Assembly: GCF_010015585.1 (NCBI RefSeq)
Contig: NW_022985093.1
Location: 46,114-110,113, forward strand
Direction of reading: 5' to 3'
DNA from: Eremomyces bilateralis CBS 781.70
Lineage: Eukaryota > Ascomycota > Dothideomycetes > Eremomycetales > Eremomycetaceae
Length of the DNA: 64,000 nucleotides
In this document: positions 1-10,855 of the stretch, in pieces
Layout: every line of letters begins with the position of its first letter
How positions within the stretch are numbered: position 1 is the stretch's first letter
The notes under the pieces: generated by a model
The model's database searches: none
Told to the model about the DNA's origin: nothing
The model's input: the letters and a program-made list of their open reading frames with translations, nothing else
Made by a program: the position numbers and the translations under genes

Positions 1-714
1 TCGTCGACATTGTTTCGATATGCCTGCGATTTCCATACCTCAGTCGTTGAACGACGTTCAAGCAACCATGGATTGGCGTCTCCTACAAGTTGGGCATGGA
101 CAGACTAGTCGGGTGGAAGTTGTCCTTGAGACTATGATACAAGCGCATGGGGGCGATTCACCTCCCGAACAAACACGATGTGGATTGAGGATGGGCACCC
201 TGCCAGGTCACCGATCGTGATGGGGTTTACTCGATGGGCTTGCCCTTGAGTTACCACAAGGCGCGCACTGCTCCGTGGGCCACCCACGTCTGGGTACGGA
301 AGCATAGCCTCTGGAAGCCACCAAGCAGCAGGGTCGCCGTCCTGTTCAAGGGCTGACACATGGTCCTTGGCTATAATCCATCGTTGTGGCTAGATTCGGC
401 TTGTTGGCCATATGGGCTGCGCCTTTGGAAGCCGGTCGGATGGGAAGCGTCTCTTCAGTGGCTTCTAGAACGAGACACTGGAGAGATCTTGGAGGAATGC
501 GCTTGTCCAGGGTTCATGAGTTGTCTGAAACTGCAGTTGTCGGCAAGGGGGTGGAGGAGGTTGGGAGAGTAGAGCGTGCGCTTCATTCGAAAACATAAAT
601 ATCGGCGTCAAACTTCGAAGACCACGCTTGCTATTGACTAGAATGATTACACTTTAGGCCTCAAACACCAATGTCCGCCCATTACTTGACCAAAGGAACG
701 GTGTCAAACGAACA
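1..714. other. intergenic, no gene recognised
   Basis: Several short overlapping open frames exist on both strands, but none resembles a known family and none has convincing splice sites joining it to a longer protein. The region may contain the edge of a gene lying to the left of the window. I see no repeat or RNA gene. Confidence 0.4.
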
Positions 715-1442
715 TCAAGCCTCTGCAAGACCGTCATCCATAGCCACGCCTATCTCCTTGCGGAGCAGGTCAGTCAAACTTGACCCATCCCGAAGATAGA
801 TCCACTCTCCCTGTCCAGCACCCGCTTTGTCATGCATACCCTCGCCTTTGACCACCCAGTCGTACCGCTTCGGCCCACTGATAGGGGAGCTCAGCCAAAT
901 CTGACGGTTCGGAGGCTGCTTGTTTAGTACATATGTGCCTTTTGAGGCGATCTCGATTTCCATGACACCAGCCTGATCAACTTAGCTTTGGCCCGGATGG
1001 ATATAGTGACCATGCTTACCGAGAAATCGACCTCGAAGCCGCCTTGCTTCTCCTGCATCTCCTCCAACCGAACTACCAGAGTGTCAAGGTATATGTTGGC
1101 TCGCTCGTTGTAATCATCCATGGAGAGCTCGACCGGTTTTCCCTCGATGCTATTTTTTGATGTGCTCTCGTCTGGCTGCTTTGTATCCATCGGCTTTGGA
1201 AGTATTCCGTAGCATGCTCTTGTCGAGTGGATCAAGCGGCTCTGCGACCATGCAGGCACGGGGTTTGGTCTCTTGGAGATGGTCTGTGATGGTAATCGGA
1301 TTGATACTCGATCTCGCATTTGAATAGGTCGAGGAATCACCGTCTCAGCACGCCCTAACCGAATGGTGAGGCCAGATCGGGAACTGATGCGGGGGAGAGA
1401 CTTCATGGTAAGGAAGGTAGACGACGGGAAGAGCGAATTCAA
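715..1442 (-). CDS. YFH1: frataxin, mitochondrial iron-sulfur cluster assembly factor
   Basis: Two exons, 1442..1020 and 972..715, with a 47-nt intron (GTAAGC..ATCAG), give a 226-residue protein. The C-terminal half carries the frataxin core signature: [19 protein letters not shown] followed by SGPKRYDW. The acidic helix before it ([20 protein letters not shown]) matches frataxin alpha-1, which binds iron. The N-terminus is rich in Arg and Ser and lacks acids, as expected for a mitochondrial presequence; a second Met at residue 13 is a possible start. Frataxin acts in the matrix on the Nfs1-Isd11-Isu complex in Fe-S cluster synthesis. The gene is divergent from the AP-3 sigma gene, with about 440 bp between the start codons. 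Family assignment is from the visible signature; function is established for the family. Confidence 0.93.
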
Positions 1443-1879
1443 TGACGTTTTGAAAGGCTGGTTGCTCGGGCTAGGTAATCGGATCAGCGGGGAGTGACCA
1501 CGGGTAATAAGAACCGGTCAATTGAGTGTCGTGGTGTCGTATTCTAGAGGACAATGGAACCAGAAGGCTTCATGGCCATACATGGATTGTTAGATGGAGA
1601 ATGGAACCGAGCTGCGAGCGTACATAGAAGGAAGTATCAACTAATTAGGAACGTGCAGCAGCTTGAGAAGCACATAAGAACCCTAACGTAGTACGTACCT
1701 GCCCCACGTCAGAGCTCTTAGAGTCTCGATCCATGTCATCGTTGACCTCTAGGCAAGTGCCATCGCCTACTTCCTGACATGTCCAATACGGCAATGTTCA
1801 ATAATGCACTCGGTCACTCCAGTCAAATATTAAATCATTATGCACCCCCGGGACTGATAGGCTCGGTACATCTCCAATC
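1443..1879. promoter_or_regulatory. bidirectional intergenic promoter region, frataxin / AP-3 sigma
   Basis: A 437-bp gap separates two divergent start codons, so both promoters must lie here. No specific operator is recognised. The assignment rests only on gene arrangement. Confidence 0.5.
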
Positions 1880-2575
1880 ATGATCAATGCCGTGTTGGTC
1901 TTCAACAACTCGGGACAGCCTCGTCTTACCAAGTTCTACACGCAATTGGTTGGTGATGAATATAATGTGTAGATGGATCTGCTGGGCACCTCCACTAATA
2001 CCGTAGCCATAGGACACGGCGGTTCAGCAACGGCTCATATCCGAGATTTTCAGTTTAGTGTCCAATCGACCGGCTACGGCTTGCAACTTCCTCCCGTGAG
2101 TCGGCCTTGGTTCTCCGCCATGCGATATACTCACTCCTCTTCCAGACTGCCTCCATTACTCGCTCCTCCGCCCAATGCCCAAAAGTCGAGTCAGCCACAG
2201 CCGATACATACCGATACCCCGTCTCTTGTGACGTATCGACACTATGCCACGCTATACTTCATCCTGATATCCACTTCGACCGAGAGCCCGCTAGCACTTC
2301 TTGACCTCATTCAAGTCTTCGTCGAATCATTGGATCGACTATTCGAGAATGTCTGCGAGTTGGACTTGATCTTCAATTTCGAGACCCTTCACGCAGCTCT
2401 GGGCGAGATGATCGTTGGGGGTGTCGTGGTGGAAACGAATCTGGATACCATCGTCTCCGGCGTGAGAACCCAAGGCAAGGTGGCGAGACGGCCGGTCAAC
2501 GATTCTAGAGGCGGATCATCCTCTGGAGGAGTGTTTGGAGTACTCGGCAGAGGGGAGGTTTTCTCAGGGCGATGA
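1880..2575 (+). CDS. APS3: AP-3 adaptor complex, sigma (small) subunit
   Basis: Three exons (1880..1948, 2013..2095, 2146..2575) give 193 residues. The protein starts MINAVLVFNNSGQPRLTKFY, the strand-loop signature of the sigma adaptin/longin fold. It continues with VQQRLISEIFSLVSNRP and then YRHYATLYFI and LDLIQVFVESLDRLFENVCE, both typical of the AP-3 sigma subunit rather than AP-1 or AP-2. Intron 1 has a CTAAT branch-like site and uses a GTTGGT donor; intron 2 is GTGAGT..TCCAG. A Gly/Ser-rich C-terminal tail is normal in filamentous fungi. AP-3 sorts cargo from the Golgi/endosome to the vacuole. Only the third exon forms a long open frame, so the first two are easily missed. Confidence 0.93.
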
Positions 2576-3530
2576 CACAAGGACATTTGATAGAATGCTG
2601 TGGGTAATGTCGGCTCCCTGGTGATGTCGAGCTCGGGGGTGGATTAGATGCGCCTAGATCATAGGATCTGTGGTATTTTGGGAAGAACATTAGCACCGCA
2701 TTTACATGTGGCGACTGGCGTGCTATGAGTACGTCAAGGGATGCAAGGACATGCTCGGGACAGGTCGGACGGAATGGTTGATATCCAATAGACTTTGATT
2801 TAGGATCTCATCTGTGCCAATAGACCTAACTGTACCCCAAACGCCACAACCACTGATGTTATAATACCTGAGTCCACATTCAGGGCAAGATTTATTTCTG
2901 GCGTGACTGGGTCCGCGCAGATATAAAACCGGCCGTGACATGCCCCTTGAAATGCCTACCGTCGCTGTTCTCTAGCAGGATTAGACTGGGTCGATAGGAT
3001 ACATGTAGCAAACTTCAAGTACCAAAAGTAGAGAGTAATCGGGGGGGCATTTTGAAGAAATGAGTTCATCATATGGCATGATCCAGTCAAATTGAGGTCG
3101 TCATCTTTCCGTTGACCCAAGAACACTTGGATGTAGCTAATCCAAGCTGACCGCCCATCTCGATGTGCCGTCGCCGCGGGGTTGGTGGCGGTATGGACAA
3201 AGGAAGCCTGTCGTTGTACACAACGTAGATAGATCCCCAATTCCCCTCCTACTGCTACAAGATAGAAGGCTCGGAGAGAGTAATTCATTGGCATAAATGC
3301 GAATTCGGCGAGGGCGGTCCATGAGAGTGGTAATATCGTATTCGAATTTCGCCCTCCCTCATTAAGGGACCCACCAATACTGATGTATCATCCCCATCGG
3401 ACATCTTCTGTGACATTGTGCATCGGCAGGGTCGTGCTAGAAGTCCAACATGGAGCACAATGCACCGTCGAGTAGGCTGGCTCCCAGTCCAGGCGATTAA
3501 CTCCATAAAGGTACCTTGCATGAAGATGGG
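2576..3530. other. intergenic, no gene recognised
   Basis: Nearly 1 kb lies between the convergent ends of the AP-3 sigma gene and the small minus-strand gene. Short minus-strand frames (for example 2956..3294) show no recognisable domain, no good codon pattern and no plausible splice partner. I see nothing else here. Confidence 0.4.
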
Positions 3531-3823
3531 TCATCTTGTCTTCGACGCAAGCTCCATTTGTCCATCTTCCTGACTTCCAGCCTTCTCCCCACCAGAGGTC
3601 ACCGTGTTTGGCAATGCTTGCGGCGACTGCACAGCGGAAGTGGATGGGGTCGCATTGGTATCTTGGCTCCTCAGTGAACGCTTGTTAAACATTGGCTCGA
3701 AGGTGTACACTCCTACAAATCTGGTCAGTATATGGTCCGCAAGGAGATTCCCAATGCCGTACCGCCAGCCACGCCTGCAACCAATGCAGCAGCAAATGAA
3801 ATGAATCCTCCCGCTCGACTCAT
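3531..3823 (-). CDS. small conserved membrane protein, probably mitochondrial, unknown function
   Basis: Two exons, 3823..3763 and 3712..3531, joined by a 50-nt intron (GTACGG..TTGTAG), give 80 residues starting MSRAGGFISFAAALVAG. One hydrophobic, glycine-rich helix at residues 5-22 (GVAGG continuing into VYTFEPMF) is followed by a polar, Ser/Thr/Gln-rich tail. One short N-terminal membrane helix followed by a YTFxPxF segment recalls small fungal mitochondrial proteins of the Ecm19 type, but I cannot confirm this. The frame stays open upstream of the Met, so a longer N-terminus is possible. It is divergent from the Mms22-like gene. Confidence 0.55.
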
Positions 3824-4273
3824 CTTGCAGTCCCCTCCGTCCAGACACTGAATGACGGTGGCACGAGTAACAATCGATTCGTAGAACGCAGTCAATGTCA
3901 AATGCGAAGAGCCATTAAAAGTCAATGCCGCGATAATGCCAGGTCCCGATGAAGTTGACGTCTTGAGTCTTGAGGATGCCCTGAAATCTGAGCAATATTA
4001 ACAGAATGTCCAGCGATGGGATCCTGAATCACGTGCCTTCAGTCAATTGCCCCACTTTTAGCTCGACGCGTCTGGACGCGTCTGCCATCCATCCGATCGG
4101 ATCGAGGCATCCAACTACGAACGTCGAATGAACATCACGAATTGTCGAATTCATAATACGCAACGCACGGCCATATCTTCAATCTCTTCGCAGCCTGCCG
4201 CCTCCAACATTATTTGGAACTTAGGTCCTTTTGAGTTCACCATGAAATATTCTCCACGAATACACACACTCTA
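3824..4273. promoter_or_regulatory. bidirectional intergenic region, small membrane protein / Mms22
   Basis: A 450-bp gap lies between divergent starts. It contains a direct repeat of the sequence gacgcgtct near 4065-4085. No known operator is recognised, and the promoter role is inferred from gene orientation. Confidence 0.4.
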
Positions 4274-7200
4274 ATGAGACGGTGGGAGATCACGGGAATA
4301 GTTCCTGACTCGGAAGAGGAGGACGACAGTCTAGACGAAAGCAGGAATCCGATTTCTGGATTAGCCATAGATTCCCATGGCTCACAATTACTTGTTGGAC
4401 TGGAGAAAGATGACCATCATGACCCCGTCCCCCATGGGCCGACACGAAGCCCAAACCCCCCTGGAACACCTTCCATCCACAGTGACAGAGGAGTTCGAGG
4501 GTCAGGAGAGGATCATTGCTCACAGAAGAGCACACTCACTACGGCTTCATCAGCATTAACCGTTCTTTCTCAAACGCCGGATACCTCTCCATTTACGAAT
4601 CTACATCCTGGCCCATCAACACCTCCTCGAGCTCCCCTCAACTCCAATACTTTACACCAAACTTCAGAGAGCGGCCCAGACATACGCCTCTTCACCAGGA
4701 ATCTAAGGACAAGAAAGGATAGACAACTATTCCCTTACACTTCAGAATATCTGGAGTTCAATCGTCGAATTAAGAATTCTGGGATCCCAATCGCCGAGCT
4801 TGGCCCAGCAGCGCGGAGAGCCTACGATGCTCACCGGCACAAGGAGAATGCGGCCATCGAACCCCAAAATACCGAAACGCAATCTTCTGAACGAGAATAC
4901 GGTGAGAATGGTGAGGAGTGCCGGAGCTCACCTATCCGCGCCTCCCCTCTACCAGACTCCGGCCGGACCGAACCTACCACACCCAAGGTCATTGAAAGCG
5001 ATGAAGAATCCGTACCTGACTTGAGCATTGTGGTCCGAAGGAACGGCAACAAGCGTCTAAAGCTTGCCACCTCCTCCACCCGCAGGAGGAATCGTTCAGA
5101 AGCGAACTCCCGACCCGGACCTAGCCCGTCAACTCCACAAGATATATTCGATATTCCCGATTCATCGCCTTCCGCCCGGAGTGCTAGTCCTGCTGAAGCC
5201 CCGCGATTTCGTATGCCGAAGGGGTTTCAGAATGGTATACCCACACCGACTGCCAAGAAGCCTGCGGGAGCTGTTCCCCATCCCACATCCACGAGGGCGA
5301 AAAGCCACCATCGGTCCGTTGCTCAGGGTGCCGACCAAATCGATGGTCGACGGGAAGCCGCGCAGACCCCTTTGTTGGCCATCTCTTCGGACGATGACTC
5401 AGACAAATCAGCCTCCGCAGAACAGTCTTTGCCCGGCAATGAATCGGAAGATCATAGTCAGTTACGGCAAGTCACACGAAGAATCAAAGGTGTCCTTCCA
5501 GCTTCCTGGGTTAGGCTGGATCGACAGGCGCAGGATAGCCGACAGAAATCAAAGCAGGATTTGCATCTAAAGTCTACGCAGAGACCTGGGCCCGGGAAGG
5601 GGATTGCGGTCCGAGTCAATCGGAGTCCTTTTCGAAGCGAGGCTCAAGACGCGCAACTCACCCTCTTCAGCGACTCCGAATCGTCCATTGCCACGTCTTC
5701 GAGAAACAATACTCCGCCGATCAGAACCAATCCTACTCCTACTGGCAGCAAAGAACAACCTCTTCCTGCCGCCGATGATACCGAGACGTTTGATGATCTC
5801 GAGAATGAACCCCATGACGACTCGTTCTTCTATGAAGAGCCCATCCGTGACGCACCTTCAGCATGGAACAACCGCATGTCTCATCAGCCCAAAATTACGG
5901 AAGCGTTCTCCAGGCCTGTTCGGTCTCCACGTGGACTTATTCGCGAGTCCAATAACTATGCGACCAATCAACCAAAGCGACGCAATGCTGATAAACACAG
6001 AATGCCTCAACCACGGCGCCCAAGTAAATCTGTGCAGCTGAGCATCCTTGACGTTGAGCCGACTGAAATGATGAACAGCACCGGTGAAATTCCACACTTT
6101 CTACGCCTGTCCCTCCGAGAAGCCAAGAAACGACCGGACCATGGAAGGCATTCACCAGGCTCAAAGCACATTCGCTTACAGAACGCCACTGATACAGCCG
6201 ATGCCCAGGATACACTAACCAGGTGGCGTACCCGTTCCATATCTCATAGGCCCCTTCCAGGCCGCATGCCCTCTGGGGCTACTCCTGGTCACCTAGCAAC
6301 GAGGGCTCCATTCCAGCGACAATCCAAGCTTCCTTCTCCAATACCTTTTGGGCCACAATCCCATGAAGGTTCCAAACGTCCGCGATTAAAGTCCGGGCAT
6401 CGACAACTCTTACTCCCGGAGTATCCCCTTTCCAATCCTCCCTCAACCGAGCAGTTAAATGCCGATGAGCCAGAAGAAGCTAGTCCGAAACAGAAGAGGA
6501 GGAGTACCACTCTCCAAAATCGGTCGCACAAGCCAATTGCTCGCTCAAAGTATCGCAATGCCCAGCTTGAGGCCGTCGAATCAGAGTACAATTATAGTCA
6601 CCAGTCGACTGCATTCCAGAAAGGGTTGCAGAGAGTCAATACTCAGTTCCTGAGATCAAAAGATGCTGAACAGAGGAACAGAATTGGCCTCCATCTTCAA
6701 ACCCGAACACTTGGCTTCAATTCCTCACATCGACATGGCCCGCCGATTTCAACTATCATAGTGAGAGAGACCAATTCGGAGCCAGGTGTGACACCCCACC
6801 CTTCACCAAATATCTCTCGACCCCGACGGCGAAAGGTTACCCCAAGCCGAGTGGAAGTAGATCTACGGGAGTACCGCCAGCCAAGTGAGCCCTTGCCGGT
6901 GGATTCAATTGTCGAGGACCAATACACACGATCACAAGATGACACCAATTCCCTTTATGGTCTTCAGCCTTATGGAGCTCGATACCCGGTTACCTTTGAC
7001 ATGTCTTTACTTCCCTCTGACACGTACTTTCATGATTCCACGTTCATCGGCAGTGGAGATCTGCGTCTTGCTTTGGATGCCAGAAGCCGTGATTTCGACC
7101 ACCGACGAGGCACGATGACAATCCGATTCGCATCGCAGGAGTTCCACTTTGGCCCTTGGAATGAAGAGACATCGTCGCAATTGACGGACATCTTCCAACG

Positions 7201-10200
7201 TTGTGGAACGCTGGTTCAATCTGCATCACAATGCGATGATCCAGCAACGCCAATGTCAGAGGTTATACTGGTCCTGCGTAGCCTCATCAAGCATTTCGCT
7301 TCTTTTCTAACCTTCGTCGACCCGATAGACCGGGAAAACTTCTCTTCGAAGCTCCAATATTCATTGAAGCCCTTCCTCGAAGTCATACGCGAAGCAGCGT
7401 CCACACCGAATAGCCTCTCAATCTTCGTGACGGCCCTCCTGCGAGCTATTACATACACGATTATTTTACTACATATTAGTGTCTTTGCCTGTTCGTCCGG
7501 AGAACTTGCTCGACAGCCAACACAAGATCTGAAGCTCCTGAGAGACGAGGTCACGAAAGCATCGTTCTCTCTTATTATTCGGTGTAGCATGCCGCAGATC
7601 CGCGCTTTTCTCGAGGATAGCAAGCGACGGGAATCGAGAGAAGCGGGCATCCGGAACGACCAGGCCGCCATTGAAGCCGTAGTCGTCCTTTATTGGGTCT
7701 ACCATCGACCACTCTCGGAAAAAGATGCGAATCAGGACATGTTCTGGTCTCAATTCAACTTGGCAGTTGACTGCACCCCATCGTCCATTACCAACGTGGC
7801 CGAGTTTGATAGGCTCTGGTATAGCATGTTCACCCTGCTCCCGTTGGTGCAGTTTGACAGTGGTGGAATACCTCGAACTCCAGGTCAGCATTCCGGAGCG
7901 AACAACTGGGGTCTTGTCAAATTGCTCCTAGGACGATTGATTGAACTTTATCCACCAACCTCTCAAAAGGTCGGAACCACTCTCAATGAATACGTGCGAG
8001 CCGTTCTTTCACGATGCCTTGTACTCCTAACACAGTGGGGTTGGCATCGTTGCGAGTTGATCCTCGGGATGATTTTCGATTTCTTCGCTAAGAGGGGTCT
8101 TTCATTCCTTCGAAAGGAGGATGGGCACTCGTCTCCGAGGTTTCTGGACGACCGTCTTCAGACATACGAACTCAAACCTTCCTTGGACGACAAGTCTTTC
8201 CACATTTTTCTCAAAATGTTGTGGTTCAATACACACTGGCTGACAGCCAATCTGGAGCCGAAGAAAGTCCTGAACATCGTCTACAGGTTCATCCCCAACC
8301 ACGGCCGAGAATACCCCAAGGAAAAGGCCATGCTGCAGAGCGATCTGGACGCTTTGAGAAACCATCATGACTTGCTATGCACATTATATCTGTGCTCGCC
8401 AACTGGGTATCGGCTGAAATTAGACTGGATTTGGCAGCTGGTGGACTTTTCGAGTTCGCATATTCAGGCATGCCAAGTCAATGTACGCACTTGGGCAAGA
8501 ATTGCTCGTGGACTGCTTGAGCAGCGTAGCGAGGTCATCTGCTTGAAAGAGTTAGCAACTCGCTTCGAATCGATTGTCTCCGCAATGGTGTCTCAATATC
8601 ACCTTGCTCGGACTGAGGCAGAATCGGTCTATGATGATAGCCAGGGTAGCCACGAAGGCATGGTTTCCGAAGCAGTGCTAAGAGCCACTATCATTAGCAA
8701 CCAAACCACAGTTTGCTCCGTTCTCACGAATGCAATGGTTGGACTGAGAGACGCTGCAATATGCGGCAAAGAACCGGCTGATATTGCTCCTCTTCTGGAC
8801 TCGTCTGTGTTCGACTTGGTATTCCCCTTGTGTCGGTCCACTACCTATGTCCCTAGGGCAACATTGATGGAGACACTACGTGTTGTATACGCATTCGTGG
8901 AACTGATTAACCGGCAGCGCACCGAATCTACGCAATCCCAAGGCACAGATGCGACTCAGAACACGATCATGAGCTCTCAAGCCGACCGTTCCGCGATTCC
9001 AAGGCAGAATCCTCCAAGTTTGTGCGAGAATGTCGAGATTGTCGTCCTTCAACGAATCGAAAACTCCCTCGCACGACTTCTCTCGGACAGTTTCGGGGCC
9101 GACTTGCCACCAGAGGATGAATTCGTTGCTTACCTTGTGGAAGTTTGGGTACTCCTTGCCTCGAGCACTGTTTCGCTCGGTATTCATGACTGGTCATACT
9201 ATATCAATTCATACAACCCCGGTTCTTTCTCTTTGCTCGCAGACAAGTCTCCAAAACGAAGGTTTGGCCCGCTACTCCTCGCAAAGATCATCTTTCTATA
9301 TCCCGCCGCATATACGGAACACCGAGAATTTTTCCTTACGGCATGGTTGGTGTCCTTGGCTGAGCGAGAAGCACTGGTGAAATACCAGAACATTTTCACG
9401 ACGGCCATTCTGAACGTGGCACTGGATGATACACTCGTGGACAACCTTCCTGTTTGCAGGAATCCGCAGCGCGATTCATTCGAAATTTCGCCCGCAGAAT
9501 TGAAGGAAAGGCGCATGGCCATCATATCGTCCGTCTTTTCCAACATGCGGAAACACTACGATCACAGCAAACGATCAGGCAGTTTCCCAGACGTGCAGAA
9601 GGAATACGTCAGCATGTTGCAGCCGCTTCTGACTGCCATGAAATCCTATTCTTTTGAGCTGCATCCCTATGGCACGACTGGTCCAACTCCTCTGCCCAAC
9701 AGGGGACGATACGTGGAGTTCATCCAAACTCTTCTGCTTAACTGGCAGCAGTATGTTGATGTGATCCTGCCATTCGATCAGTTCTTCACAAACAACCCAG
9801 CCTTCCCTCAGCCTGATTCCGATCCTGCTTACGTGGCGGCAAAGATTATGTCACTGGGTCTCGCTGTCACGGATATACGCACAGCAAAGGAGCTCGTGTC
9901 TTTCGTCTTAAACCTTATAGACCCAACTGCTCCCGAGGAGACTCGATCCTTGCTCGTCATCCAGCTAGTTAAAGCAACGTTAGATGGCCACGGCGAAATC
10001 GACAAAACCACCCCAACTCTCCTGAGTCTGTTCGTCTACTCCATCTTTCCTCCATACATCGAAGTCTCCTTGGGGAGTCCAAGTCCGTCCATCCTTGCGA
10101 CACCGATGCTAGAAGCAGCGTCTCTCCTATTCCAAGGCTTGTTGACTCGATTAAATGTCTGCAACTCGGAGAGCAGGAAATCCGGCGTTCAATTGATCAC

Positions 10201-10714
10201 TAGTATCCTCACGACCATCCAAACCGCAATGATGGCTCTGATGCGAGATTGCTCGATCCTTCGAGAGGTTTCTGTGCTTCGCAGTCTCGAGCTACATGCC
10301 AGGGTTATCATTTCCACCCTAGCACCGCTAGATTACCTGCAAAGGCGACAGAATGTCATCACAGCTTCAACCCATGCAATATGGGACCTGGTGTCTGTCT
10401 TTCTTGACATTGCTAAGGTCCTTCTGGGGCAAGAGGAGGTCATCGGCTCGATGATCAATCTGAAGCGAGCGAAGGTGGACAACTACTTCCTTGCTATCAG
10501 AAGCTACTGTGGGGATCAGATTGGCCGTCACCTGAAATCCTGTTGGAGGAATGAAGGCAACAAAGCTTACACGTTGCAGGGTAGAAAATGGGTGAACGTT
10601 GAAGTAACCACGGGATCATTTGGCGAAGAGAAGGATCGACTTATGCTGGCGATAGAGGATCTTTATCATTCATTGATGTCGTATCCGTCACTTAAAAGTT
10701 ATGATATTTTCTAA
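4274..10714 (+). CDS. mus7: Mms22/Mus7-family DNA repair scaffold protein
   Basis: One uninterrupted 2146-codon frame. The N-terminus carries WEITGIVPDSEEEDD (residues 4-18), the acidic W..xGxVPDSxEE motif typical of Mus7/Mms22. Near residues 137-160 is TRNLRTRKDRQLFPYTSEY, the conserved RNLRxRxxxQLxPY segment of the family. Residues up to about 900 are polar and Ser/Pro/Arg-rich, probably disordered. The rest is a long alpha-helical, alpha-solenoid-like region ending near the C-terminus. In yeasts Mms22 works with the Rtt101-Mms1 cullin ligase and replisome factors to repair stalled or alkylation-damaged forks, in the nucleus. The absence of introns over 6.4 kb is compatible with orthologs as I recall them. 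Domain calls are by eye. Confidence 0.85.
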   Translation: MRRWEITGIVPDSEEEDDSLDESRNPISGLAIDSHGSQLLVGLEKDDHHDPVPHGPTRSPNPPGTPSIHSDRGVRGSGEDHCSQKSTLTTASSALTVLSQTPDTSPFTNLHPGPSTPPRAPLNSNTLHQTSESGPDIRLFTRNLRTRKDRQLFPYTSEYLEFNRRIKNSGIPIAELGPAARRAYDAHRHKENAAIEPQNTETQSSEREYGENGEECRSSPIRASPLPDSGRTEPTTPKVIESDEESVPDLSIVVRRNGNKRLKLATSSTRRRNRSEANSRPGPSPSTPQDIFDIPDSSPSARSASPAEAPRFRMPKGFQNGIPTPTAKKPAGAVPHPTSTRAKSHHRSVAQGADQIDGRREAAQTPLLAISSDDDSDKSASAEQSLPGNESEDHSQLRQVTRRIKGVLPASWVRLDRQAQDSRQKSKQDLHLKSTQRPGPGKGIAVRVNRSPFRSEAQDAQLTLFSDSESSIATSSRNNTPPIRTNPTPTGSKEQPLPAADDTETFDDLENEPHDDSFFYEEPIRDAPSAWNNRMSHQPKITEAFSRPVRSPRGLIRESNNYATNQPKRRNADKHRMPQPRRPSKSVQLSILDVEPTEMMNSTGEIPHFLRLSLREAKKRPDHGRHSPGSKHIRLQNATDTADAQDTLTRWRTRSISHRPLPGRMPSGATPGHLATRAPFQRQSKLPSPIPFGPQSHEGSKRPRLKSGHRQLLLPEYPLSNPPSTEQLNADEPEEASPKQKRRSTTLQNRSHKPIARSKYRNAQLEAVESEYNYSHQSTAFQKGLQRVNTQFLRSKDAEQRNRIGLHLQTRTLGFNSSHRHGPPISTIIVRETNSEPGVTPHPSPNISRPRRRKVTPSRVEVDLREYRQPSEPLPVDSIVEDQYTRSQDDTNSLYGLQPYGARYPVTFDMSLLPSDTYFHDSTFIGSGDLRLALDARSRDFDHRRGTMTIRFASQEFHFGPWNEETSSQLTDIFQRCGTLVQSASQCDDPATPMSEVILVLRSLIKHFASFLTFVDPIDRENFSSKLQYSLKPFLEVIREAASTPNSLSIFVTALLRAITYTIILLHISVFACSSGELARQPTQDLKLLRDEVTKASFSLIIRCSMPQIRAFLEDSKRRESREAGIRNDQAAIEAVVVLYWVYHRPLSEKDANQDMFWSQFNLAVDCTPSSITNVAEFDRLWYSMFTLLPLVQFDSGGIPRTPGQHSGANNWGLVKLLLGRLIELYPPTSQKVGTTLNEYVRAVLSRCLVLLTQWGWHRCELILGMIFDFFAKRGLSFLRKEDGHSSPRFLDDRLQTYELKPSLDDKSFHIFLKMLWFNTHWLTANLEPKKVLNIVYRFIPNHGREYPKEKAMLQSDLDALRNHHDLLCTLYLCSPTGYRLKLDWIWQLVDFSSSHIQACQVNVRTWARIARGLLEQRSEVICLKELATRFESIVSAMVSQYHLARTEAESVYDDSQGSHEGMVSEAVLRATIISNQTTVCSVLTNAMVGLRDAAICGKEPADIAPLLDSSVFDLVFPLCRSTTYVPRATLMETLRVVYAFVELINRQRTESTQSQGTDATQNTIMSSQADRSAIPRQNPPSLCENVEIVVLQRIENSLARLLSDSFGADLPPEDEFVAYLVEVWVLLASSTVSLGIHDWSYYINSYNPGSFSLLADKSPKRRFGPLLLAKIIFLYPAAYTEHREFFLTAWLVSLAEREALVKYQNIFTTAILNVALDDTLVDNLPVCRNPQRDSFEISPAELKERRMAIISSVFSNMRKHYDHSKRSGSFPDVQKEYVSMLQPLLTAMKSYSFELHPYGTTGPTPLPNRGRYVEFIQTLLLNWQQYVDVILPFDQFFTNNPAFPQPDSDPAYVAAKIMSLGLAVTDIRTAKELVSFVLNLIDPTAPEETRSLLVIQLVKATLDGHGEIDKTTPTLLSLFVYSIFPPYIEVSLGSPSPSILATPMLEAASLLFQGLLTRLNVCNSESRKSGVQLITSILTTIQTAMMALMRDCSILREVSVLRSLELHARVIISTLAPLDYLQRRQNVITASTHAIWDLVSVFLDIAKVLLGQEEVIGSMINLKRAKVDNYFLAIRSYCGDQIGRHLKSCWRNEGNKAYTLQGRKWVNVEVTTGSFGEEKDRLMLAIEDLYHSLMSYPSLKSYDIF

Positions 10715-10855
10715 TGTCTTGGACGGCCTCGAAAGCAACTGAGAATGTTCACAGGGGTTCAAAAGCCATCGCATTGTTCAGTTAAGATACCCATTCTCAA
10801 TTTGATGATCTCATGCAATCGGGAGCGTTCCCCAATTATGAATTCAAGGCATATT

